The notes beneath the pieces were generated by a model, which was given only the letters and a program-made list of their open reading frames with translations, was not told the DNA's origin and did no database searches. The position numbers and the translations under genes were made by a program. Shown in pieces: positions 45,976 to 54,536 of a stretch of 64,000 nucleotides of DNA (positions within the stretch are counted from its first letter, which is position 1; each line of letters starts with the position of its first letter). Source of the stretch: JAGNXB01 sp942490895 (GTDB taxonomy: Bacteria; Bacteroidota; Bacteroidia; Chitinophagales; Saprospiraceae); assembly GCA_942490895.1 (NCBI GenBank), contig CALNZC010000039.1:3582-67581 (forward strand), in the 5' to 3' direction.

Positions 45976-46381
45976 CCTGCTATTGGATACGAATGTGTTA
46001 ATCTATATCAAAGACAGAAGCTCCATTTTTCATGATTGGGCTCAAGAAATTCTGCAAGGTCAATATACCTTCTTTACAACCAGCAAGAACTTGGCTGAGT
46101 ACTACTCCGTGACCACTAGAGGGGTAGATCCTGCTCTGTCACCGCAAGTGGCACTATCTGATCTTCTGGATTATGTTCAATATTGTCAAATCTTGTTTCC
46201 TGATCAAAGTAGTCAGAATGTGCTGTTTGAGCTTATTGCCAAAGACAAACCGACAGGTCTGAAAGTGCACGATTATGAAATCGCTGCTATCGCAATTGCA
46301 AATGGTATTCCGAGTTTAGCCACCAACAACCCTGGCGACTTTAAACGGATAGAAGGCCTTCAGATTATCAGTCCCAGATAG
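45968..46381 (+). CDS. PIN-domain toxin, VapC-like ribonuclease
   Basis: This 137-residue PIN protein has acidic residues at the expected places: LLLDTNVLIYI (Asp), SKNLAEYYSV (Glu), LKVHDYEIAAIAIANGI (Asp) and SLATNNPGDF (Asp). The start at 45968 inside the antitoxin's last codons gives the canonical beginning; a longer start would add ten unrelated residues. The overlap with the upstream small gene is typical for type II toxin-antitoxin operons. The target RNA is unknown. Confidence 0.85.
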   Translation: MNSLLLDTNVLIYIKDRSSIFHDWAQEILQGQYTFFTTSKNLAEYYSVTTRGVDPALSPQVALSDLLDYVQYCQILFPDQSSQNVLFELIAKDKPTGLKVHDYEIAAIAIANGIPSLATNNPGDFKRIEGLQIISPR

Positions 46382-46897
46382 TAATATGTTCTCCAAACTG
46401 CCGGGTTGGGGGAGGAAAGGGAAAATCCCAAATGACAAATGACAAATCTCAAACAAATCTCAAGTCCCAAGCCCCAATGACCAAAACGGTCAACACTAAT
46501 CAGGCAAGCACAAGCGGCCCACGCACCCAAACTGACAACCGATTTCCCAAAACCTGGATAACTCATTAGAAATTGAAATGGTGATCCACACCGGAATAAT
46601 CGTTTATTCGGTTATGAGTTTATTCGTTTAGGCTATAACCCCTAGACTCTACTCCCTACACTCAACTCTCCACGTTAATCAACGTACAAAAGACAACGTA
46701 CATCAGACAACGGACAACCGAAATCCTGCCGGGCCAGGGGAAGACTTACCCCTTCCTCATAACCTCCTTCACTCCTTAACGAATAAACGAATAAACGCCC
46801 GCAGGAGGGACGAACGGAGATATCTGCTCAACTAGTAAAGCATACATCCTTCACAAAAGGACAAAAAGTAGTATATTTATCCTTTCAAGAAGGCAAT
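46382..46897. other. Spacer with an ORF-less pair of complementary arms
   Basis: gtttattcgttta at 46618-46630 is the exact reverse complement of taaacgaataaac at 46784-46796, each within a longer array of the same word. The 150 bp between them contain only other word arrays and a fragment of the 24.5-kb repeat. No gene. Confidence 0.6.
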
Positions 46898-48202
46898 ATG
46901 TTTCAACGCGACCAGCTTGTCCAGATCATCAGGGATAATATCGGGTCCGAGACCCATGATCTCCAGCCTCGGCACATCACCCTGCCTACAGACCTGAACC
47001 GTGTGATCACCCTCTCCGGTGCACGACGAACAGGCAAGACGTCCCTGTTCTGGCAGACGATCGGTCTGTTGCGGAAGGAAATAGCCCCGGATCGCATCCT
47101 CTATCTCAATAAGGAAGATGACCGTCTGTTTCATCTTGATCTGACCGACCTGGACGGTGTTCTGGAAACCTATTTCGCTCTCTATCCCGCCAACAGGCAA
47201 CAAGTCGTTTACCTCTTCTTCGATGAAATCCAGCGGATACCTGGCTGGGAAAGTTTTATCCGCAGGATACAGGATACCCTCCAGGTACGGGTTTTTCTTA
47301 CGGGCTCATCCGCCTCCCTTTTGGGTAGAGAGATCGCCACAGCAATGCGGGGGCGCACGCTGACCTTTGAGCTATTCCCGCTGTCATTCCCCGAATTTCT
47401 GCAGTGGCAGGGGATAGCCTCTCAGCCTGGAACGTCTGCACACAATGCACAGATCCAGAACGCTTTTCAACATTATCTGGAAGGCACCGCATTTCCCGAG
47501 TTAGTCGATTGGAATCCAGACTACATCCGCATGGCGCTCCAGGAATATGTGGACCTCCTTGTCTATCGCGATGTAGCTGACCGACTGCAAAGCGCCAACC
47601 TGCCTGCCCTCAAGTATCTGATTCATTACCTCCTGACGAATGCGGGTACACGCTTGTCGATCATGTCTGTCTATAAGGACATGAAAGGTCAGGGACAGAC
47701 GATATCCAAGGACCTCCTGTACACCTATGTTGATCTCCTCGAAGATGCATATGCCATCTTTTTGATCCCACTCTATACACGTAATCTGAAGGTGCGTCAG
47801 CGCAACCCCCGCAAACTCTATGTCCTCGACCATGCCATGAAACGAACCGTCAGTCTGTCCCGGGATACAGGAGCCATCCTGGAGAATATTGTTTTTCTTC
47901 ACCTTCGTCGTTTGTCGCACCAGATCCACTATTGGCAACAGGAGCAGGAAGTGGATTTCATTATCCAGTTCCAGGACCATGTTCATGCGATCAATGTCTG
48001 TACCGACCTGTCCGATCCCCGCACTCGCCAACGAGAACTGGATGGTCTTTTGGCCTGCCTCACCGATCTGAAGCTTTCCCATGGATGGATCATTTCCCAC
48101 TACCACCAGGAAACCATCCACCTAGATGACCATACCATCATCATCTTGCCTGCCTGGAAGTGGCTGTTGCAGAAGGATCCCTTCCAGATGTATGAGCTCT
48201 GA
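46898..48202 (+). CDS. AAA ATPase with DUF4143 domain
   Basis: This 434-residue paralog of the ATPase at 43.9 kb has Walker A VITLSGARRTGKTSLFWQTI, Walker B VVYLFFDEIQRIPGWE and sensor VRVFLTGSSASLLGREIA. The C-terminal DUF4143 part is recognisable in YVDLLVYRDVADRL and HYWQQEQEVDFIIQFQDHVH with a nuclease-like Glu-x-Asp. The HTH-like YKDMKGQGQTISKDLLYTYV lies between. Function unknown. It is flanked by repeat-rich spacers and is not co-directional with any partner. Confidence 0.88.
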   Translation: MFQRDQLVQIIRDNIGSETHDLQPRHITLPTDLNRVITLSGARRTGKTSLFWQTIGLLRKEIAPDRILYLNKEDDRLFHLDLTDLDGVLETYFALYPANRQQVVYLFFDEIQRIPGWESFIRRIQDTLQVRVFLTGSSASLLGREIATAMRGRTLTFELFPLSFPEFLQWQGIASQPGTSAHNAQIQNAFQHYLEGTAFPELVDWNPDYIRMALQEYVDLLVYRDVADRLQSANLPALKYLIHYLLTNAGTRLSIMSVYKDMKGQGQTISKDLLYTYVDLLEDAYAIFLIPLYTRNLKVRQRNPRKLYVLDHAMKRTVSLSRDTGAILENIVFLHLRRLSHQIHYWQQEQEVDFIIQFQDHVHAINVCTDLSDPRTRQRELDGLLACLTDLKLSHGWIISHYHQETIHLDDHTIIILPAWKWLLQKDPFQMYEL

Positions 48203-48228
48203 TTCCATCGGCATCTATTTGCCAAAAC

Positions 48229-48271
48229 TGTCAGAATCACGGATTCCCACAGATGAACGGATGACACGGAT
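48229..48271. repeat. 43-bp dispersed repeat, copy 4
   Basis: Starts 27 bp after the DUF4143 ATPase stop codon; one base differs from copy 5 (cacagatg for cacggatg). Confidence 0.8.
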
Positions 48272-48582
48272 TTTCCACGCGGCGCAACTCGCCAACGTAC
48301 TCACGCGAATGCCCTCGCAACTGGAAGGGCGCGAGAAAAAGAGGCGCGCAGAAAGGATCCATCCCTCCTCTCCCTCTACCCCAAGCCCGCCCCAACGTAC
48401 TCAAGCGACACAATCCCGAGATCAGAATAGCCTTCGTTAACCTCACCCCACCCCTCTCCTTAACATGAGAGCCTTGCCAAACTAAGGGGATACAGAGGCT
48501 CCGCCCCCTCGGACCTCCCTCGGTCTTCGGTCCTCCGTCCTCGGTCTTTCTCCAGTCCTCGGTCACACCGAATAGCCGCAAC

Positions 48583-48625
48583 TGTCAGAATCACGGATTC
48601 CCACGGATGAACGGATGACACGGAT
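48583..48625. repeat. 43-bp dispersed repeat, copy 5
   Basis: Shares about 80 bp of upstream sequence with copy 2 (gtcctcggtcacacc, aatagccg). Confidence 0.8.
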
Positions 48626-49277
48626 TCCCTTCCCAGCGCCACCGCCAACGAACCCAATGGCGAACAGCGGGGGTTTGATGTTCTGTACATAAACGAATAA
48701 CCGAATAACCGAATACCAGCGCCCCCAGGGCACCCAACCGCACACCACGACATACTGACAACCGCCGGCAGAACCCGACATTCCCCCTCAGTGTAAACCA
48801 GCCAAGTCCGCCACGACATCCTCACTATCCAACGCCACTCAACTGAAACGCGAGTCCCCAGAGTCAAACTCACCTTTTACCACTGGTGCCCTCAAGTGGA
48901 CTAATATACCGATGTTCGGCAAAGCGGCCGGCGAATTCTGAAGTGGAGGGTAGTCCACTAAGAGATCCTGGGATCGAAAGGTTCTTAGTGAACTCAGCCT
49001 CCTCCGGTAATGTAAAAAGCGGAGGTGAGCCTATATTCTAGTCGACAATACAGTGGCCTAAGTGTCTCAGTGGTAAAATACAGACAACAGACAACAGACA
49101 ATTGACAACCGAAAACCCTTTTCAATTAACGATTACCCAAAAATGCGGAGCGTTTTTTGTGGATTCACTGCTTCCAAGATGTTAACTTTGGCACTGATGA
49201 TATCTGTTCATCCTCGGCTCGAGCCAACCTCCTCCACCGTGAGTCACCCCGACACATGGACGGCGAAGCCGTTTTCT

Positions 49278-49723
49278 GAGACGAAGGGACTCAGTGACAT
49301 AGGGACGCAGAGATGGGATTCGTTCTATGGCGAAGATTCGATCACATAGAGAATTGGAGGTCTATCGAATGGCCTTCCTTGCATCCATGGAGATTTATCA
49401 ACTGACAAAGAATTTCCCCAAGGAAGAGATGTATTCCCTGACGGATCAATTTCGAAGGTCATCGCGGTCCGTTTGTGCAAATATTTCTGAAGGATTCCGG
49501 AAACGGAAGTACCCAAAGTACTTTGTTGCCAAGATGATGGATAGCGAAGGAGAAGCTTCTGAGACAGTTACCTGGCTGGAATACTCCCTGGCTTGTAAGT
49601 ATATCGATCAATCGACTTTTGAAAAATTGGATTCAGAATACGACAAGATCATTGGCAAACTCGTCGTTATGGGCCAAAACCCAGATCAATGGTCCTACTA
49701 ATCTCTCTCCTTCCCTCCGTCTC
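49278..49723. mobile_element. Cassette E: four-helix-bundle ORF between complementary arrays (GAGACGAAGGGA)
   Basis: gagacgaaggga at 49278-49289 and tccctccgtctc at 49712-49723 are complementary at 11 of 12 positions. The right arm lies 14 bp before the wza start. These are the shortest arms of the set. Confidence 0.45.
49327..49701 (+). CDS. S23/Avd-like four-helix-bundle protein
   Basis: This intact 124-residue member starts MAKIRSHRELEVYRMAFLAS and contains LTDQFRRSSRSVCANISEGF, then a divergent KRKYPKYFVAKMMDSEGEAS and a C-terminal YDKIIGKLVVMGQNPDQW. It belongs to a different subfamily from the copies at 33.9 and 39.5 kb, so the cassettes are not all recent duplicates of one ORF. It lies directly upstream of wza. 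Confidence 0.88.
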   Translation: MAKIRSHRELEVYRMAFLASMEIYQLTKNFPKEEMYSLTDQFRRSSRSVCANISEGFRKRKYPKYFVAKMMDSEGEASETVTWLEYSLACKYIDQSTFEKLDSEYDKIIGKLVVMGQNPDQWSY

Positions 49724-49737
49724 TAAGTCAAATTTCC

Positions 49738-50529
49738 GTGAAGAATACCTTTAAGTTTAGCACCCTCTTCCTCAGCGTAACGCTCCTCGTCTCCGGATGT
49801 CTCGCGCCCGAAAAACTCATCAACTTCACCTCCGGCCCCGAGTTTTCGACAACGGCCGATTCTGTCCTGAACCGGACAGCTATCCGCATCCAACCGGATG
49901 ATATCCTGAGCATCGGCGTATTCAACAGTAACGACGTGGATCCCCGCGTGGTGGCCCCCTTTAATCTGGGATTTGGATCGGCAGGGACAGATAAGGAGAA
50001 AGAAACTACAGCCTCCGCCTACCGGGTCGATCTCGACGGCAACATCGACTTTCCCGTACTCGGCGCCATCGCAGTAGGAGGGAAGACCCTTCCCGAAGTG
50101 CGCACTATGCTGGTCTCCAAACTCAAGACCTACCTCAGTGCCCCCATGGTCAACATCCGCCTGGTCAACTTCCGGGTGACCGTACTCGGAGAAGTAAAAG
50201 GCCCCGGCAGTTACCCCCTCGGTGAAGAAGACATCAATATCCTTGAAGCCCTTGGCCTCGCCGGCGACCTCACTCCCTATGGCAACCGCGAAAACGTCCT
50301 GGTCATCCGCGAAGAAAATGGCACCCGCTCTTTCGGCCGCATCAATCTTCGAGATAGAGAGGTGTTCAACTCGCCCTATTTCTACCTCCGCCAGAATGAT
50401 GTCATCTATGTCGAACCACTGAAGGAGAAATCCTACACCATCGCCACCCGTACTCAGCAGATCCTGCCGTGGGTAGGCGCTTCCGTAGGTGTGTTGAATA
50501 TTCTTCTCATCATTTTGACACGTGGATGA
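49738..50529 (+). CDS. wza: Polysaccharide export outer-membrane lipoprotein (Wza family)
   Basis: Wza-type proteins form the outer-membrane channel for capsule or exopolysaccharide. The 263-residue protein has a lipobox (LLVSGC), an N-terminal Poly_export domain (IRIQPDDILSIGVFN, YRVDLDGNIDFPVLGAIAVG) and one SLBB domain (VTVLGEVKGPGSYPLGEEDI, NILEALGLAGDLTPYGNREN). A C-terminal hydrophobic helix may cross the outer membrane. The start is GTG. The Wzc-like kinase is the next functional gene, the usual partner. Confidence 0.93.
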   Translation: MKNTFKFSTLFLSVTLLVSGCLAPEKLINFTSGPEFSTTADSVLNRTAIRIQPDDILSIGVFNSNDVDPRVVAPFNLGFGSAGTDKEKETTASAYRVDLDGNIDFPVLGAIAVGGKTLPEVRTMLVSKLKTYLSAPMVNIRLVNFRVTVLGEVKGPGSYPLGEEDINILEALGLAGDLTPYGNRENVLVIREENGTRSFGRINLRDREVFNSPYFYLRQNDVIYVEPLKEKSYTIATRTQQILPWVGASVGVLNILLIILTRG

Positions 50530-50553
50530 TTGGACCGATGACCGACGACCGAA

Positions 50554-51402
50554 GACGGATGACCGAGGACGGAAGACGGATGTTTTCAATTCTACAGTTC
50601 TACTACATTGGACCGAAGATGAATGTGGAAGTTGTTCCAGACGTTTTCAGCTGTTAGAAGTGGCAAGACAGACGTTTAAATTTGAGAATCTAGATGGTTT
50701 GAAAGATTGCACGGGATCTGCAGGATTTGGTTTACATATTGGCAGATCAATTACCAGATAATGAGAAATACAATTTACGATCGCAAATGACCAGAGCCGT
50801 GACCTCTATTGGACTGAATATCGCGGAAGGCTCCACTTCGACAACAGATAAGGATCAGGCAAACTTTATCAGGATAGCCATTCGATCACTGATAGAAGTA
50901 ATCGCATGCCTGATCATGATGGAGCGCCGGGGATATGGCGATGAAGACAAACGAAGCGAAACATTCACGCTTTGCACCCAACTATTCGCCAAACTGCAAG
51001 CCTTCAAACGATCGTTAAAATAAGTGAAGTCGATTAGATCATTGATAAATTACCTCAGTAGGTAGTGCCTCGCCGTCTGGCATACATCCTTCTCTTTATC
51101 TGACTGCCAGCCGGCGAGGCAGCAATCCTCGGTCCCTGCCGTCAAGCGAGCGTCAGCCCTCCTGAATGGATCCTTCAACTCCTCCCTGCCAGCCGGCAGT
51201 CTGAGGTTCATCGGTCATCCATTCAACAACCAACAAACAACGATCAACAAACAACGATCAACGTTCTCGGTCCAACCCGTCCACTGCTGTCCGGCAGGCA
51301 TAGTCCGTCTCTGGTTTTCCATCGGTCTTCCCAGCCAGCCGGCAGGCTGGGATCGAACACCGTCTCAAGTCTTCCTTCGATCAACGTCTTCGGTCATCCG
51401 TC
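50554..51402. mobile_element. Cassette F: frameshifted four-helix-bundle ORF between complementary arrays (GACGGATGACC)
   Basis: gacggatgacc at 50554-50564, inside a gaccgaagacgg word array that begins directly after wza, is exactly complementary to ggtcatccgtc at 51392-51402 just before wzc. Extra words of the same family lie between 51240 and 51390. Confidence 0.45.
50660..51023 (+). pseudogene. S23/Avd-like four-helix-bundle ORF with +1 frameshift
   Basis: From a GTG the frame reads RQTFKFENLDG and then, after one extra base near 50694-50699, KIARDLQDLVYILADQLPDN, LRSQMTRAVTSIGLNIAEGS and TQLFAKLQAFKRSL. The two parts are collinear with family members (FENLDVWKxARDL). Only the fragment after 50727 retains an open frame to the stop. 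It separates wza from wzc. Confidence 0.8.
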
Positions 51403-51428
51403 AAACCTCCCTCAATACCCACTAACCC
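51024..51428. other. Spacer before wzc rich in short repeats
   Basis: No gene. It holds four ccagccggc(a/g)g-type words (51105-51350), an acaaacaacgatcaacaa pair at 51230-51260, and the right arm of cassette F. The last 25 bp before the wzc TTG are a ctcaatacccactaaccc array. Confidence 0.5.
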
Positions 51429-53805
51429 TTGGAATTTATAGAAAATAACAACCGCTCCTCCCGGCAACAACCTAACTACCAGGATTTCTTCGAAGAAAAA
51501 CCAGTCGACCTCAAGCCATTGCTCTGGAAGTACGTTCTGGGTCCCTGGTACTTCTACGTCATCGGACTAGTCCTGGCCTGCACCGTGGCGTGGATCTATC
51601 TGCGCTATGCAGAACGTGAATTTCAGGCGTCGACGACGATCTTGATCCGAGATGAGGCGAGTGGGGCATCAGGCGGACTGCAGGAAAGTTTTGTGTTGGA
51701 AGGGATCGGACTGGGCGGAGGAGGCAAGAATATTGAAAACGAGATCGAGATCCTCAAGTCGCGCAGTATGATGCGCGAAGTGGTGGACAGCCTGAAACTG
51801 AACATCCGTTACTTCGCCGAAGGCCGCATCCGTACCGGAGAACAATACACAGGTACAGCGATCTATTTGGACTCCTTTGCATTATCAGAAGGCAAGTCCT
51901 CGGGGACATTCGAGGTCATCCTGGAAGATAGCCTGCACGGCACCTGGACTCAGTCAGGAGATGAAGAGGGAATTCACTTCGCCATTGGAGAAACCCTGCT
52001 CACGCCATATGGTGTGTTCCGGATCGCTCACAACGCAAGAATCAAAGAAGTATCTGATGAAACCATCATCATCCGGATCAGCGATGCGGAAAGTGAGGCC
52101 CAACGCCTTGCCGGGCGAGTGAAGATCAAGCGTTTGGGCAATTTTTCCAGCGCATTGGACGTGACCCTGACGGATGGCGTACCTGAACGGGCATGCGGAT
52201 ATCCTCAATGCACTAACCGACGCATACAATGAGGCCAGTATTCGCGACAAAAGCCAGGTGTCGGAGAACACCTTTCGCTTTATCACTGATCGACTGGCCT
52301 ACCTGACCTCCGAACTGTCGGATGTGGAAGGTGACTTTGAGTCCTTTCAAAAACAGAACCCCATCACGGCAGATATCGCCGGCTCGGTGTCCGATGCTAT
52401 GGAGACCTTCAAGGAGAATGACAATGTCCTCTCCCAGATCGATCTCCAACACCAGTTTCTGTCCAGCCTGGAGGCCACCCTCAATGCAGGAAAGTACGAT
52501 CTCCTGCCGGCCAACTTCCTGGTGGACAATGCCGACCTGACCACCCAGACCGGCGACTACAATGCACTCATTCAGGAGCGCCAGCGCCTTCAGGGAACGG
52601 TCAGTGGGGATCATTACCTGGTGCGTCAGGCCGAGGATCGCATCGCATCTGCACGAGCAGTGATGAAGGAGACACTGCGGCTAACTCGTAACAATCTCAA
52701 ACGCAGTGCGACGGTCTTACAGGAAAAGAACAGGATTCTAAATCGTCGCCTGCGAAGTTTACCGAGGGTACAACGCGAACTGGTGGAGATCACCCGCCAG
52801 AAGAACATCAAAGAGAACCTCTATCTCTATCTGCTCCAGAAACGGGAAGAAGCGGCCCTCTCCGCAGCAGTAGCTGCACCCAATGCCCGCATCCTGGATG
52901 CATCCCGACCCAATAACAGTCCGATCTCACCCAAATCGAAGTCTATTTGGGCCTTTGCCTTAATTTTGGGTTTTGGTCTGCCCTTGGGCTTGATCGTTTT
53001 GCGCGATCTCCTGGACGATAGTATTACCACGCCGGAACAGATCAAGGACAAGGCCGCCACCCCGATGCTGGGCATGGTCGGGCTGAGCAAGAAAGAAGGG
53101 CACATTGTGGTGTCCCGATCCAGCCGTAGTTCCGTCGCCGAGATGTTCCGCCTCCTGCGCACCAACCTGCAGTTCCTCCTCACCGGAGCAGACCGCAAGG
53201 TGGTGCTGGTGACCTCGGCAGTGGCCGGGGAAGGAAAGAGCTTTGTGGCTCTCAACCTGGCCGTCACTCAGGCTCTCTCTGGCAAAAAGACCATCCTCAT
53301 CGGACTGGACCTGCGCAAACCCAAACTCAGTCGGTACCTGGGTTTGCATGAGGTCCTGCCCGGGATCACCAATGTCCTCATCGGCGACAAGGAATTAGAC
53401 CAGGTGATTATCCCTTCCGGGGTGAATGATGCCCTGGACTTCCTGCCCAGTGGTCCCGTCCCCCCCAACCCTGCCGAATTGATCATGGGAGAGCGTATGG
53501 TTCTGATTATTGCTCAGCTGACAGAGCGTTATGACTACATCATTATGGATTCAGCCCCCATCGGTCTGGTCTCTGATTCCCTCCTGCTGGCTGCTCATGC
53601 CCATGCCACCCTCTTTGTGGTCCGTCAGGGCGTCAGCAAAAAGAATACCATTCCCCTGATCGATGATATGGTTCGCGATCAGAAACTGCCCTCACCGGCC
53701 ATCGTGTTTAATGGCGTACATTCGAAGCGTGGATATGGATACGGCTACGGCTATGGCTATGGGTACGGATATGGGTACGGGTATTATGAAGAGGATAAAA
53801 AGTAG
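51429..53805 (+). pseudogene. wzc: Wzc-type tyrosine kinase / chain-length regulator with one frameshift
   Basis: Two frames together encode a full BY-kinase. The first (51429-about 52190) has the Wzz-type periplasmic start: KYVLGPWYFYVIGLVLACTV helix and ENEIEILKSRSMMREVVDSL. The second (about 52190-53805) has coiled coils, the second helix (SIWAFALILGFGLPLGLIVL), Walker A SAVAGEGKSFVALNLA, A' ILIGLDLRKPKL, B YDYIIMDSAPIGL and a tyrosine tail of about nine Gly-Tyr pairs for autophosphorylation. The frames join at 52185-52195 with one extra base. All motifs are intact, so an assembly error is plausible. The start is TTG. Confidence 0.88.
53733..53787. repeat. 6-bp Gly-Tyr microsatellite at the end of wzc
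   Basis: ggatac/ggctac/ggctat hexamers encode about nine GY pairs. The unit is a multiple of three, so slippage would change the number of phospho-acceptor tyrosines without breaking the frame. Confidence 0.8.
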
Positions 53806-54500
53806 AATTGTTGAATTGTGGAATCGTTGTGATTTGGAGAATTGTAGTAAGTAGAAGCTATTAGTGGAATTGTAGAATGTAGAAGTGAGTAGGGTTTCTA
53901 TGTGTATGCCTTTGAAAAGTTAGAGGTCTGGCAAGTTGGCCAGGCCTTTACAGAACAGATCTATCGGATCACGACACCTTTCCTGATCATGAAAAATTCT
54001 GGTACAGCAGTCAGTTGAGAAGATCAGCAATGAGTATTTCTGTGAATCTGGCAGAAGGATCTGGAAGAGCTTCCTCGAATGATAAGGCGCACTTTACCAA
54101 TATGTCCTATACCAGTGCACTCGAAGTGATCGATCACTTGATCGGTGTCTATGACCTCAACTATATCTCTGAGGAAGGCTATGTTTCCCTGCGCCAGGAT
54201 CTGGATCACATCATCAACAAATTGAATGCGTTGTACAAATACTATGCCAGGTCAATCAGAAGTCAAAATGAAACATGAAGAAACCAGCTTGAAAAAGAAA
54301 TGTGCTGTGCTTTGAACAACTACCCGATTACATGCAGTTACACAGTTACACAGTTCTCCAGTTTTACAGTTACACAGTTTGCCAGTTCCCCAGTTACACA
54401 GTTCTCCAGTTCTCCAGTTCTACAATTCTACAGTTCTACCCATCCTCGTTCTACATTCAACATTCTACGTTCTACTGATTTCGTTTAACATTCTATATTC
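53806..54500. mobile_element. Cassette G: frameshifted four-helix-bundle ORF between complementary arrays (GTAGAATTG)
   Basis: The left array at 53806-53890 (tgttgaattgtgg, gaattgtagaatgtagaa) starts directly after the wzc stop. The right array at 54331-54500 (cagttacacagttctcc, ttctacaattctacag) ends 36 bp before the epimerase ATG. gaattgtagaa at 53867-53877 and ttctacaattc at 54418-54428 are exact complements. These are the longest arms of the set. Confidence 0.55.
53902..54278 (+). pseudogene. S23/Avd-like four-helix-bundle ORF with -1 frameshift
   Basis: From a GTG it reads YAFEKLEVWQVGQAFTEQIY and, after a one-base loss near 53970-53980, FPDHEKFWYSSQLRRSAMSI, SVNLAEGSGRASSNDKAHFT and LDHIINKLNALYKYY. 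Residues match the ELEVWQ, LRRSxxSIxxNxAEG and C-terminal helix of the family. It belongs to another subfamily again. The upstream start is inferred. Confidence 0.8.
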
Positions 54501-54536
54501 TACGGTTTTCGTGCTTCACTGTGCAACTAAAATTCC

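Larger units (their letters stand above)
48203..49326. other. Long repeat-rich spacer (1.1 kb)
   Basis: Holds the fourth and fifth 43-bp repeats, a degenerate REP-like element near 48441-48475, a tcggtcttcggtcctccgtc array, ataaccgaataaccgaata words at 48690-48712, and the left arm of cassette E at 49278. The predicted ORFs cross repeats and match nothing. Confidence 0.6.

Noticed and set aside
30632..54278. Diversity-generating retroelement, suggested by Avd-like proteins
   Set aside because: No reverse transcriptase and no template/variable repeat pair is present. The proteins share only the four-helix fold with Avd.
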